From the NCBI GenBank assembly GCA_025450495.1, contig JANWHI010000092.1, positions 1 to 5,404 on the forward strand: 5,404 nt of DNA, written 5' to 3'. The position numbers were made by a program, and so were the translations under genes. The notes beneath the pieces were generated by a model. That model had not been told where the DNA came from and searched no databases. It saw nothing but the letters and a program-made list of their open reading frames with translations. Source of the stretch: Candidatus Dormiibacter sp. (GTDB lineage: Bacteria; Chloroflexota; Dormibacteria; UBA8260). Shown in pieces: positions 1-5,321 of this stretch. Within the stretch, counting starts at the first letter, position 1, and the number at the start of each line of letters is the position of its first letter.

Positions 1-348
1 AAGTACTGGGGACTCCCCAAGGGCCACCTCGAGACTGGCGAGACCGCACCGGAGGCGGCGCTGCGCGAGATCTCCGAGGAGTGCGGCATCCCCGTGGATG
101 CCCTCTCAATCGTTGCCGAGCTGCCGCCGGCAGAGTACGTCTATCGCCGTGGCGGCAGGCTCATCTTCAAGCTGGTGCAACACTTCCTGGTGATCGTCCC
201 CGCTGGAACAGGGCTGGTGCCTCAGCCCTCGGAGATCGACGAGGCGGTGTGGCTCACCTTCGAAGCAGCGACCGAGAAGGCCAGCTTTGCCGACACCCGC
301 ACGGCGCTGAGTGCTGCGCGAGCAGTGCTCGACAGCGCGGTTCGCTGA
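1..348 (+). CDS. Nudix hydrolase, 3' part (5' end outside window)
   Basis: The reading frame is open from base 1 and ends at TGA 346-348, giving 115 visible residues. A complete Nudix box (GX5EX7REUXEEXGU) lies at visible residues 8-30: G8, E14, R22-E23, E26-E27, G29, I30. These Glu residues bind the Mg2+/Mn2+ used to hydrolyse nucleoside diphosphates linked to another moiety. Before the box is WGLPKGH. After it come an aromatic segment (YVYRRGG, 46-52) and KLVQHFLV (57-64), an arrangement like the mycobacterial MutT4-type and Ap4A-hydrolase-like Nudix proteins as I remember them. The substrate cannot be assigned from sequence. The missing N-terminus is probably a few tens of residues. The gene ends 26 bases before the mshC start on the same strand. 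The family call is firm; the substrate is unknown. Confidence 0.95.
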   Translation, partial: KYWGLPKGHLETGETAPEAALREISEECGIPVDALSIVAELPPAEYVYRRGGRLIFKLVQHFLVIVPAGTGLVPQPSEIDEAVWLTFEAATEKASFADTRTALSAARAVLDSAVR

Positions 349-360
349 CACCGCGCGGCC

Positions 361-366
361 TACAAT
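361..366 (+). promoter_or_regulatory. -10-like hexamer (TACAAT) before mshC
   Basis: TACAAT fits the actinobacterial -10 pattern TANNNT. It lies in the 26-base gap after the Nudix gene, and 8 bases separate it from the GTG start of mshC. If its last T is -7, transcription starts at A373, giving a leader of about 2 bases. No -35 box and no Shine-Dalgarno sequence are evident. This is inferred from sequence and geometry only; read-through from the Nudix gene is also possible. Confidence 0.45.
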
Positions 367-374
367 CTGCCGAC

Positions 375-1553
375 GTGCAACTCTTCGACACAGCGACCCG
401 CACGGTCAAAGAGCTGACCTCGCGCAACGGTCGCTTCGGGATGTACACCTGCGGGATCACGCCCTACGACGGCGGGCACGTGGGACACGCCTTCACCTAT
501 CACACGTTCGACCTGATCACGCGCCGGCTGCGCTCCCAGGGGATCACCGTGCGCAGCGTGCGCAACGTCACCGATGTCGACGACGACATCCTCCGTGTCG
601 CGCGCGAGCGCGGCGAGGACTTCCGCATCCTGGCGGACGTGGAGACGCGCCGCTTCGACGCCGACATGCTCGACCTCGGTCTGATGCGCGTCGACGCATC
701 CCCGCGCGCCACCACAAGGGTGCACCGGATGGTGCAGTGGATCCTGCGCCTGGTGGAGTGCGGCGCCGCCTACGACAACCAGGGATGGGTGTACTTCGAT
801 GTCGATCGGTTTCCCGAGTACGGATCCCTGAGTCGCCTCGATGTGACCGCGATGCTGGAGCTGTCGCGACAGCGCGGGGCCGACCCGGACGATCCGCGCA
901 AGCGCAATCCTCTCGACTTCGTCCTCTGGCAGCCGTCGGCGGTGGGAGAGCCGAGCTGGCCGTCGCCGTGGAGCATGGGGCGCCCCGGCTGGCACATCGA
1001 GTGCACTGTGCTGTCCGCCACCGAGCTGACTCTGCCGATGGACCTCCACGGTGGCGGCGATGACCTGATCTTCCCGCACCACGAGTGCGAGCTCGCGCAG
1101 GCCGTGGCCGCAGGGGTGCCCGCCTTCTCACGCCATTGGGCGCACGTCGCCATGGTGGGATACCACGGGGAGAAGATGAGCAAATCGCTGGGCAACATCG
1201 TGTTCGTGCGCGACCTGCTCTCCTCGACGCCGAGCGGCGCGGTCCGGCTGATGCTGTGTGCACACCATCACCGCAGCGCCTGGGAGTACAACGACGGTGA
1301 GCTCGCCAGTGCACAGGTCCGCTGGCGCGACTACCAATCGGCGATGAGCAGCGAGCTGCGCTTCACCAACACGGATGCGCAAGCCGTGTACGACGACTTC
1401 ATCGCCCGCATCGACGACGACCTCGACACACCCGGTGCGCTGGCGATCCTCGACGAGGTCGCCGCCAGGCCGGCGGTCGAGCACGGCGCCAGCGTGACCG
1501 CCGCGCAGGTGATGAAGCCGCTGCTGACGATGCTGGGCGTCCGCCTCGACTGA
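375..1553 (+). CDS. mshC: Mycothiol cysteine ligase MshC (cysteine:GlcN-Ins ligase)
   Basis: MshC joins cysteine, activated by ATP, to the amino group of glucosaminyl-inositol, the penultimate step of mycothiol synthesis in the actinobacterial cytosol. The 392-residue protein has the class I synthetase signatures: C26-G-I-T-P-Y-D, the HIGH-type H35-V-G-H38, N-V-T-D-V-D-D (64-70), G-W-H-I-E-C210, HGGGDDLIFPHHE (225-237) and KMSKS (267-271). C26, C210 and H235 match the zinc ligands C43, C231 and H256 of M. smegmatis MshC, and T29, T66 and W206 match its T46, T83 and W227 (recalled from the literature). CGITPYD and the early end at LTMLGVRLD, without the anticodon-binding domain of cysteinyl-tRNA synthetase, favour MshC over CysS. 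GTG 375 is chosen because the frame upstream lies inside the Nudix gene; the product lacks about 17 N-terminal residues of the mycobacterial enzyme. E239 and KMSKSLGN are CysS-like. The alternative is a divergent CysS paralogue. Confidence 0.9.
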   Translation: MQLFDTATRTVKELTSRNGRFGMYTCGITPYDGGHVGHAFTYHTFDLITRRLRSQGITVRSVRNVTDVDDDILRVARERGEDFRILADVETRRFDADMLDLGLMRVDASPRATTRVHRMVQWILRLVECGAAYDNQGWVYFDVDRFPEYGSLSRLDVTAMLELSRQRGADPDDPRKRNPLDFVLWQPSAVGEPSWPSPWSMGRPGWHIECTVLSATELTLPMDLHGGGDDLIFPHHECELAQAVAAGVPAFSRHWAHVAMVGYHGEKMSKSLGNIVFVRDLLSSTPSGAVRLMLCAHHHRSAWEYNDGELASAQVRWRDYQSAMSSELRFTNTDAQAVYDDFIARIDDDLDTPGALAILDEVAARPAVEHGASVTAAQVMKPLLTMLGVRLD

Positions 1554-1569
1554 CGGTGGCTACACCGTC
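1552..1569. terminator. Perfect hairpin between convergent stops, possible bidirectional terminator
   Basis: GACGGTG (1552-1558), loop GCTA (1559-1562) and CACCGTC (1563-1569) form a perfect 7-bp stem with a 4-base loop. The left arm begins inside the mshC stop codon (TGA 1551-1553). The loop contains most or all of the stop of the minus-strand gene (TAG, 1562-1560). The symmetry works in both transcripts. No T-tract follows on either strand, so it would be an atypical intrinsic terminator or an RNA 3'-end stabiliser. Confidence 0.5.
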
Positions 1570-2252
1570 GTCCTGCTGCGGTCGGCCTCCTCGTCGGCGC
1601 GCTGTTGCGTGATCTCACCGGCGACGTGGGTGAGGAAGAACTGCCGGAAGAGCTCGCGTTGCTCCGCGTCGACCTGGCTGGTCACCTCGACCTTGGCACG
1701 CCGCCGGGTCACCCAGGGCGGCACCCCACGCGCCACCACGTACGTGCCCACGCGCGCCTCGACGAGAGCGTCATCGGTGTCCGCAGCAACCTGGAGGCTC
1801 ACCTTGAGGCTGACACCTGTGGTCTCGATCAGCTTCCAGCTCCGCTCCCAGCGCCGGCGCCGGTGCGCGTCGAAGATGACGATGACGTCCTCCTCGGTCT
1901 TGACGGTCTCGCTGTCGCGCGCCGTGCTGGTGAGCATCGCGACGATCCCATCGCTGATCGCGTCGGCCACCCACTCGACCAGCGATGCTCCGCGGTTCTC
2001 CAGCTCGGGGAGAGACCGTGACGCCGCCTCGGCGCCGAGCGCGGTGATGGTGCTGGCGTGCCGGCGGCAGTACACGACGCCACCCACCATCGACCGGTGC
2101 TCCGGGCAGAAGGCCGCGGTGCATCGTTGCCCGCGGCGATCGCGGTACGGGCAGGTGATCGCCGTGTTCCTGCCACAGCCACGCTCGGAGCACGGCAGCG
2201 TGCCCGTGGGGTTGGCGAACTCGTGAGGGTGGTGTCGGAATAGGGGGGGCAT
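1560..2252 (-). CDS. Hypothetical protein with N-terminal Cys/His-rich (putative zinc-binding) domain
   Basis: I do not recognise this 230-residue protein. Residues 21-65 hold eight potential metal ligands: C21-x4-C26-x7-C34-x9-C44-x4-C49-x2-H52-x9-C62-x2-H65. That is enough for two zinc ions. The core C-x4-C-x2-H, with FCPEHR at 48-53, faintly recalls AN1-type zinc fingers, but the following ligands are in a different order. Residues 68-115 look helical (EWVADAISDGIVAML at 93-107). Residues 117-190 look like alternating beta strands with a basic stretch (HRRRRWERSW, 130-139), and the tail (195-225) is a charged helix. No signal peptide or membrane segment is visible, so it is probably cytosolic. 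The ATG at 2252 is the first plausible start; an in-frame CTG seven codons upstream is an alternative. The gene follows aroF on the same strand after 28 bases and converges on mshC. Nucleic-acid or protein binding is only a guess. Confidence 0.8.
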   Translation of the reverse strand: MPPLFRHHPHEFANPTGTLPCSERGCGRNTAITCPYRDRRGQRCTAAFCPEHRSMVGGVVYCRRHASTITALGAEAASRSLPELENRGASLVEWVADAISDGIVAMLTSTARDSETVKTEEDVIVIFDAHRRRRWERSWKLIETTGVSLKVSLQVAADTDDALVEARVGTYVVARGVPPWVTRRRAKVEVTSQVDAEQRELFRQFFLTHVAGEITQQRADEEADRSRTTV

Positions 2253-2258
2253 AAGGGC

Positions 2259-2271
2259 GCGCCGCTGGCGC
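2259..2271 (-). other. Short GC hairpin in the presumed leader of the Cys/His protein gene
   Basis: On the minus strand GCGCC-AGC-GGCGC forms a 5-bp stem with a 3-base loop. It would begin at the predicted transcription start (2271) and end 6 bases before the ATG at 2252, where no Shine-Dalgarno sequence is seen. It could affect initiation or mark the 3' end of aroF mRNA. Stems this short are common by chance in GC-rich DNA. Confidence 0.25.
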
Positions 2272-2277
2272 AGCCTG

Positions 2278-2283
2278 ATCCTA
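2278..2283 (-). promoter_or_regulatory. -10-like hexamer (TAGGAT) overlapping the aroF stop codon
   Basis: TAGGAT reads on the minus strand from 2283 to 2278, and its first three bases are the TAG stop of aroF. If its last T is -7, transcription starts near 2271, giving a leader of about 19 bases to ATG 2252. No -35 element is clear. It would let the downstream gene be expressed separately from aroF. Sequence-pattern evidence only. Confidence 0.4.
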
Positions 2284-3321
2284 CCCTGAGGCCTGTGACG
2301 GACCAGCCACGATTTCGTGTTGCAACGCCCGCGACAGCCGGCGCACGTCATCCATGAGAGCGCTGAACTGGTCGAAGGTGAGCGACTGAGGTCCGTCGCT
2401 GAGGGCGTCGTCGGGTGAGGGGTGCACCTCGATGAGCAGGCCGTCGGCGCCGGCGGCCACCGCTGCCAGCGCCATCGAGGGCACCAGGTGGCGGTGTCCG
2501 GTGGCATGCGACGGGTCGACGATCACGGGCAGGTGGGACAGCTCCCTGACGACTGGGACCGCCGACAGGTCGAGAGTGTTCCTCGTCGCCGTCTCAAAGG
2601 TGCGGATACCGCGTTCACAGAGCACGACGTCAGGGTTGCCGTGGCCCACCACGTACTCCGCGCTGAGCAGCCACTCCTCGATGGTGTTGCTGAGACCGCG
2701 CTTGAGCAGGACGGGCTTGCCGGCTTCGCCGACAGCCTCGAGCAGGCTGAAGTTCTGCGCATTGCGCGTTCCCACCTGGAGCATGTCGGCCGCCTCGGCC
2801 ACTGCCTCGACGTCTCCCGGGGTGAGCACCTCGGTCACCACCGGCAGGCCGGTGAGCTCACGCGCGCGCCGCAGGTATTCGAGTCCCGGAGCACCAAGTC
2901 CACGAAACGAGTACGGCGAGCTGCGCGGCTTGTAGGCACCGCCGCGGAGCATATTGGCCCCGGCGGACCTGACCCGCCGAGCGGTGTCGACGAGCTGCTG
3001 CTCGCTCTCCACCGCGCATGGACCCGCCGCAACCGCGAACGCCCCGTCGCCGATGGGCACGTCGCCGACACGCACGACCGACGAGTCGGGATGCCATTCG
3101 CGTCCCACCAGCTTGTATGGCTTGCTGACCGGGATGGCGTCGAGCACCCCTGGAAGCGCCACCACGGCATCGCGAATCGTTGCCGGGTTGGTGCCGAGCA
3201 CGCCGATGGCCAATCGGTCGGCCCCGGGAAGCTCGATGGGCTGGTAGCCGCGATCGCGCACGTGAGCCATCACGTTGGCGACCTCCTCCTCGGTCGCCTG
3301 CGCGCTCATCATGATCAGCAC
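2281..3321 (-). CDS. aroF: 3-deoxy-7-phosphoheptulonate (DAHP) synthase, type I-beta with ferredoxin-like regulatory domain
   Basis: The enzyme condenses phosphoenolpyruvate and erythrose 4-phosphate to DAHP, the first committed step of the shikimate pathway. At 346 residues it is essentially colinear with Thermotoga maritima DAHP synthase (from memory). An N-terminal ferredoxin-like domain spans about 1-67, and a TIM barrel follows. Motifs are KPYKLVGRE (67-75), AGPCAVE (99-105), [19 protein letters not shown] (125-143), GTRNAQNF (184-191), KPVLLKRG (202-209), CERGIRTFE (235-243) and DPSH (269-272). The metal ligands C102, H272, E298 and D309 carry the same numbers as in T. maritima. GTG 3321 is chosen over ATG 3312 or 3309 because [13 protein letters not shown] matches the first strand of that enzyme without a gap. 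The N-terminal domain binds tyrosine or phenylalanine as feedback inhibitor in T. maritima, so similar control is likely here. No other aromatic-pathway gene is in the window. Confidence 0.96.
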   Translation of the reverse strand: MLIMMSAQATEEEVANVMAHVRDRGYQPIELPGADRLAIGVLGTNPATIRDAVVALPGVLDAIPVSKPYKLVGREWHPDSSVVRVGDVPIGDGAFAVAAGPCAVESEQQLVDTARRVRSAGANMLRGGAYKPRSSPYSFRGLGAPGLEYLRRARELTGLPVVTEVLTPGDVEAVAEAADMLQVGTRNAQNFSLLEAVGEAGKPVLLKRGLSNTIEEWLLSAEYVVGHGNPDVVLCERGIRTFETATRNTLDLSAVPVVRELSHLPVIVDPSHATGHRHLVPSMALAAVAAGADGLLIEVHPSPDDALSDGPQSLTFDQFSALMDDVRRLSRALQHEIVAGPSQASG

Positions 3322-3327
3322 GCGCCG

Positions 3328-3333
3328 ATCCTG
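3328..3333 (-). promoter_or_regulatory. -10-like hexamer (CAGGAT) for leaderless aroF
   Basis: CAGGAT on the minus strand (3333-3328) is followed by exactly six bases and then the GTG start of aroF at 3321. With the last T at -7, transcription would begin on the G of the start codon, making a leaderless mRNA. No Shine-Dalgarno sequence precedes the GTG. The site lies in the 22-base gap after the lipoprotein gene. The first base departs from TANNNT, so support is moderate. Confidence 0.4.
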
Positions 3334-3343
3334 CCAGAAAACC

Positions 3344-3928
3344 TCAGGACGGCGACCATCTCCACGCGGTCAGCACCGCCTCGAGGCCGGTCAGCTGGCG
3401 GCTGAAGGCGAACTGGGACGTGTTGAGGACGATGTGATAGGTGCTCGCACCGTGGTTCACCATCATGTCGCGGCTCTCGCCGGGAGTTCCCTGGATGGCG
3501 CGTTCGTAGGTGAGGAACTGGCCGGTGGCTCCGTCGAGAACGAACTGCTGTATCGCGCTGAGGTTGGTGGCACCGTCATCGACGACGCTGTTCAGGTAGC
3601 CGATCACCTGGTCGTCCGGCACCGGCTGCGCAAGCACCACGACATTGATGTTGGCGCGCACGTCGTTGAGGTTCGGTTGTGGCTGTCCGGGCGGCCCCTG
3701 TTCGACGAGGTACGCCACATGGCCGGCCGCGCTCAGCTTCTCCACCTCGGCCGGATTGGCGATGGTGTCGGTCCATCCCGGCGGAACCACGGTGGTGAAC
3801 GTCCCGGCCCTGATCGACGTGGCCGATGTGCTCGGCGGCGCCGTACCCGGGAGGGTCGCACCGCTGCCACACGCGGGCAGCGCGCAGCACAGGAGGCACA
3901 GGACAAACCGACGACGGACGCGGATCAG
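3344..3928 (-). CDS. Putative LpqN/PsbP-like lipoprotein (CTG start proposed)
   Basis: Read from CTG 3928, the 194-residue product opens with a lipoprotein signal peptide: basic IRVRRR (2-7), hydrophobic [10 protein letters not shown] (8-17) and lipobox L17-P18-A19-C20 followed by GSG. It would be lipidated on C20 and exported. A Thr/Ser/Pro linker (25-46) leads to VVPPGW (47-52), a typical opening of PsbP/LpqN/DUF1795-like domains. [10 protein letters not shown] and the closing segment with [12 protein letters not shown] and LTAWRW fit that fold. The function of such domains in bacteria is mostly unknown. There is no ATG, GTG or TTG between the in-frame TGA (3940-3938) and the signal peptide; the first one in frame is GTG 3790, which removes the whole signal. 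CTG 3928 has GAGG seven bases upstream. ATC at 3925, or a frameshift from GTG 3941, are alternatives. It lies 22 bases upstream of aroF. Confidence 0.75.
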   Translation of the reverse strand: MIRVRRRFVLCLLCCALPACGSGATLPGTAPPSTSATSIRAGTFTTVVPPGWTDTIANPAEVEKLSAAGHVAYLVEQGPPGQPQPNLNDVRANINVVVLAQPVPDDQVIGYLNSVVDDGATNLSAIQQFVLDGATGQFLTYERAIQGTPGESRDMMVNHGASTYHIVLNTSQFAFSRQLTGLEAVLTAWRWSPS

Positions 3929-3935
3929 GAAGCGA

Positions 3936-3939
3936 CCTC
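3936..3939 (-). promoter_or_regulatory. Shine-Dalgarno GAGG deciding the CTG start of the lipoprotein
   Basis: On the minus strand GAGG (3939-3936) is followed by seven bases and CTG 3928-3926. This spacing is normal for initiation and supports the rare CTG start. The same bases overlap an out-of-frame GTG (3941-3939) and the in-frame TGA, so nothing further upstream can be the start in this frame. Confidence 0.45.
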
Positions 3940-3965
3940 ACGCTGGTGGTGGCACCGACGCGGCC

Positions 3966-3971
3966 AGTCTA
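3966..3971 (-). promoter_or_regulatory. -10-like hexamer (TAGACT) for the lipoprotein gene
   Basis: TAGACT reads on the minus strand from 3971 to 3966 and fits TANNNT. The predicted start is near 3959, giving a leader of about 31 bases that contains the GAGG site, so this transcript would be leadered. No recognisable -35 hexamer is seen; the spacer and -35 region are occupied by a GC palindrome. Confidence 0.45.
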
Positions 3972-3973
3972 GT

Positions 3974-3989
3974 GCGCGCGGTCGCGCGC
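3974..3989. repeat. GC palindrome in the divergent promoter region
   Basis: GCGCGCG (3974-3980), GT, then CGCGCGC (3983-3989) is a perfect 7-bp inverted repeat with a 2-base centre. It sits directly upstream of the TAGACT hexamer of the lipoprotein gene and about 40 bases upstream of CACAAT for the GNAT gene. It could be an operator or a stretch prone to Z-DNA, but simple GC alternation is common in DNA of this composition. Confidence 0.3.
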
Positions 3990-4028
3990 CTCGGCCCTGT
4001 GCGAACGCGCCCGCCTGACACCTCGCGG

Positions 4029-4034
4029 CACAAT
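4029..4034 (+). promoter_or_regulatory. -10-like hexamer (CACAAT) for leaderless GNAT gene
   Basis: CACAAT is followed by exactly six bases and the GTG at 4041, so transcription with the last T at -7 would start on the G of the start codon. No Shine-Dalgarno sequence precedes the GTG. The hexamer resembles TACAAT before mshC, and its geometry equals that before aroF. No -35 element is evident. Confidence 0.4.
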
Positions 4035-4040
4035 CGCGTC

Positions 4041-4856
4041 GTGACGCAGTTGACGGTGGGCCGGGTGGGACCGACGGAAGCAGGCGCGCTGGCGCGGTTG
4101 CTCAACTCCGACCTGGTCCACAACGTGTATCTCCGCAGTGAGCTGCGCCTGGTCGGCACCGCCGCGCCATGGTGGTGTGTGTCCGACGGCACCGAGCTGC
4201 GTGCCGCCGTGCTGGCGGGCTCTCTGACGGTCCCGTACCTGCCGGACACCGCCGACGCACCACGGCTCGCCGAGGCCACCCGGGCGCACACACCCCCGCA
4301 CCTCATGGTCGGGCCGAGCGACGCGGTGCGGGCCCTGCACGCCTGCACCGAGCACCGCCGTCCGGCTCGCGAGATCCGCGACCCGCAGCCCGTCATGGTG
4401 ATCGACCGCCGCCGTTTGCGGGTTCTCCCGCCGGCGCCACTGCGGGCGACGACCCGTAAGGATGTCGACATGCTGGCCACCGCGGCGGGCATGATGCACC
4501 GCGAGGAGATGAGCGGCGACAGTGCGCCCCCTGACCGCAGCGCGTGGCGGGCGCGCATGACCCAGCTCGTCGACCGCGGCTGGAGCTGGGCGTGGATCGA
4601 GAGGGGAGAGGTGGTCTTCAAAGCGGAGCTGAGCGCATGGACCCCGGAGGTGGTCCAGGTCCAGGGCGTGTTCACCGCGCCGGCTCGGCGCGGGCGGGGG
4701 GTGGCCACCGCAGGCATGGCCGCCCTCTGCTCGATGCTCCTGGAAGCCGTGCCGCTGGTGAGCCTCTACGTCAACGGCTACAACGAAGCCGCCCTTCGCG
4801 TGTACCGCCGGGTCGGTTTCGAGAACAGCGGCAACTTCGCCACCGTCATGTACTGA
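4041..4856 (+). CDS. GNAT-family N-acetyltransferase with N-terminal DUF4081-like domain
   Basis: The 271-residue protein has two parts. The N-terminal half (about 1-125) resembles DUF4081, which accompanies GNAT domains in actinobacteria (for example mycobacterial Rv2867c, as I recall). It includes LLNSDLVHNVYLRSEL (20-35) and HLMVGP (87-92). The C-terminal half (about 130-271) is a GNAT acetyltransferase. VQGVFTAPARRGRGVATAGM (207-226) contains the acetyl-CoA pyrophosphate loop R217-G-R-G-V-A222, and Y243-V-N-G-Y-N248-E-A with VYRRVGFE (254-261) is the usual motif B. It should transfer an acetyl group to an amine; the substrate is unknown. GTG 4041 is chosen for its promoter spacing and because the family begins near here. 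The frame stays open to 3645, but that part lies antisense to the lipoprotein. It is followed after 13 bases by the SRPBCC gene, probably as an operon. Confidence 0.9.
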   Translation: MTQLTVGRVGPTEAGALARLLNSDLVHNVYLRSELRLVGTAAPWWCVSDGTELRAAVLAGSLTVPYLPDTADAPRLAEATRAHTPPHLMVGPSDAVRALHACTEHRRPAREIRDPQPVMVIDRRRLRVLPPAPLRATTRKDVDMLATAAGMMHREEMSGDSAPPDRSAWRARMTQLVDRGWSWAWIERGEVVFKAELSAWTPEVVQVQGVFTAPARRGRGVATAGMAALCSMLLEAVPLVSLYVNGYNEAALRVYRRVGFENSGNFATVMY

Positions 4857-4860
4857 GGGG
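4855..4860 (+). promoter_or_regulatory. Shine-Dalgarno GAGGGG for the SRPBCC gene
   Basis: GAGGGG overlaps the last two bases of the GNAT stop codon and lies nine bases before ATG 4870. This supports that start and translation from a shared transcript. It contrasts with the neighbouring GTG-start genes, which have no visible ribosome binding site. Confidence 0.55.
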
Positions 4861-4869
4861 CTCGGCGGC

Positions 4870-5319
4870 ATGATCAAGGCCAGCGCGGCAGCGACACTCC
4901 CGGTCTCGGCCCGGCACGCCTTTGCGGTGGTCAGCGACATCTCCAACGCCGACTGGTTGCCCGCGGTGCGTGGAGTGCGGCACGTTGGCGGGCCCCGGCA
5001 GGCGGTGGGCGAGCGCTTCGAGGTGGAGGCCGGTCTGGTGGGCCGCCACCTGCGCGGCATCCTCCTCGTCCAGGAGGTGGACCCTCCCAAGCGCATGGTG
5101 CTGGTGCTCGAAGAGGGCCTGGACCTGACCATCACCATCGACGTCAAACCCGCCCGCGGGGGTTGCGAGCTACGCGTCGAAGCGCGCTACTCGGTCGGCG
5201 GCGCTTTCGGTGGGGCGGTGGAACGGGCCAGCCAGCCGGCGGCGCGTCGTGAGGTGGCGCGCGCGGTGGAGCAGCTGGCCGCTCGCTTCGGTCGCGACGA
5301 CGAGCTGGCGGCGCAGTAG
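4870..5319 (+). CDS. SRPBCC family protein (Bet v1/START-like, polyketide cyclase type)
   Basis: This 149-residue protein has the length and layout of the SRPBCC fold, a helix-grip that encloses a hydrophobic ligand. A first strand (IKASAAATLPVSA, 2-14) leads into the HAFAVVSDISNADWLPAVR segment (16-34), typical of polyketide cyclase/dehydrase relatives. It is followed by GERFEVEAGLVGR, VQEVDPPKRMVLVLEE, a strand pair ending in RVEARYSVG and a long C-terminal helix (EVARAVEQLAARF). No signal peptide or membrane segment is seen, so it is probably cytosolic. The ligand or activity is unknown; the family includes lipid binders, cyclases and toxin-like chaperones. The start ATG follows GAGGGG and lies 13 bases after the GNAT stop. 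Only two bases separate its stop from the next gene, so the three are probably cotranscribed. Confidence 0.82.
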   Translation: MIKASAAATLPVSARHAFAVVSDISNADWLPAVRGVRHVGGPRQAVGERFEVEAGLVGRHLRGILLVQEVDPPKRMVLVLEEGLDLTITIDVKPARGGCELRVEARYSVGGAFGGAVERASQPAARREVARAVEQLAARFGRDDELAAQ

Positions 5320-5321
5320 GC

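Noticed and set aside
81..374. N-terminal extension of the mshC frame up to an ATG at 81
   Set aside because: It overlaps the Nudix gene, whose box and stop are clear, and the extra residues are low-complexity Arg/Ala/Gly with no match to the family. The MshC-like sequence begins at about 375.
360..1082. Minus-strand open frame (240 codons) opposite mshC
   Set aside because: It is fully antisense to the conserved catalytic core of MshC and has no recognisable motif.
375..1553. Annotation as cysteinyl-tRNA synthetase (cysS)
   Set aside because: The protein stops after the helical segment at LGVRLD, lacks the C-terminal anticodon-binding region, and has CGITPYD where CysS has CGPTVYD.
2422..3405. 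Long plus-strand open frame (327 codons) opposite the DAHP synthase
   Set aside because: The minus strand encodes a full DAHP synthase with all its metal ligands. The opposite frame is Arg/His/Gly-rich with no recognisable domain, as expected in GC-rich DNA.
3576..3941. Minus-strand frame starting at GTG 3941 as the real gene instead of the lipoprotein
   Set aside because: Its product is Arg/Gly/Pro-rich without a domain, while the other frame gives a lipobox and a PsbP/LpqN-like sequence. It matters only as a possible frameshift start.
3645..4040. N-terminal extension of the GNAT frame over 132 codons
   Set aside because: It lies antisense to the lipoprotein coding region and its promoter. 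Its composition is that of a shadow frame, and the DUF4081-like homology begins after GTG 4041.
3969..5147. Long minus-strand open frame (392 codons) opposite the GNAT and SRPBCC genes
   Set aside because: It crosses two convincing plus-strand genes and their junction, and shows no domain. It is explained by codon bias on the other strand.
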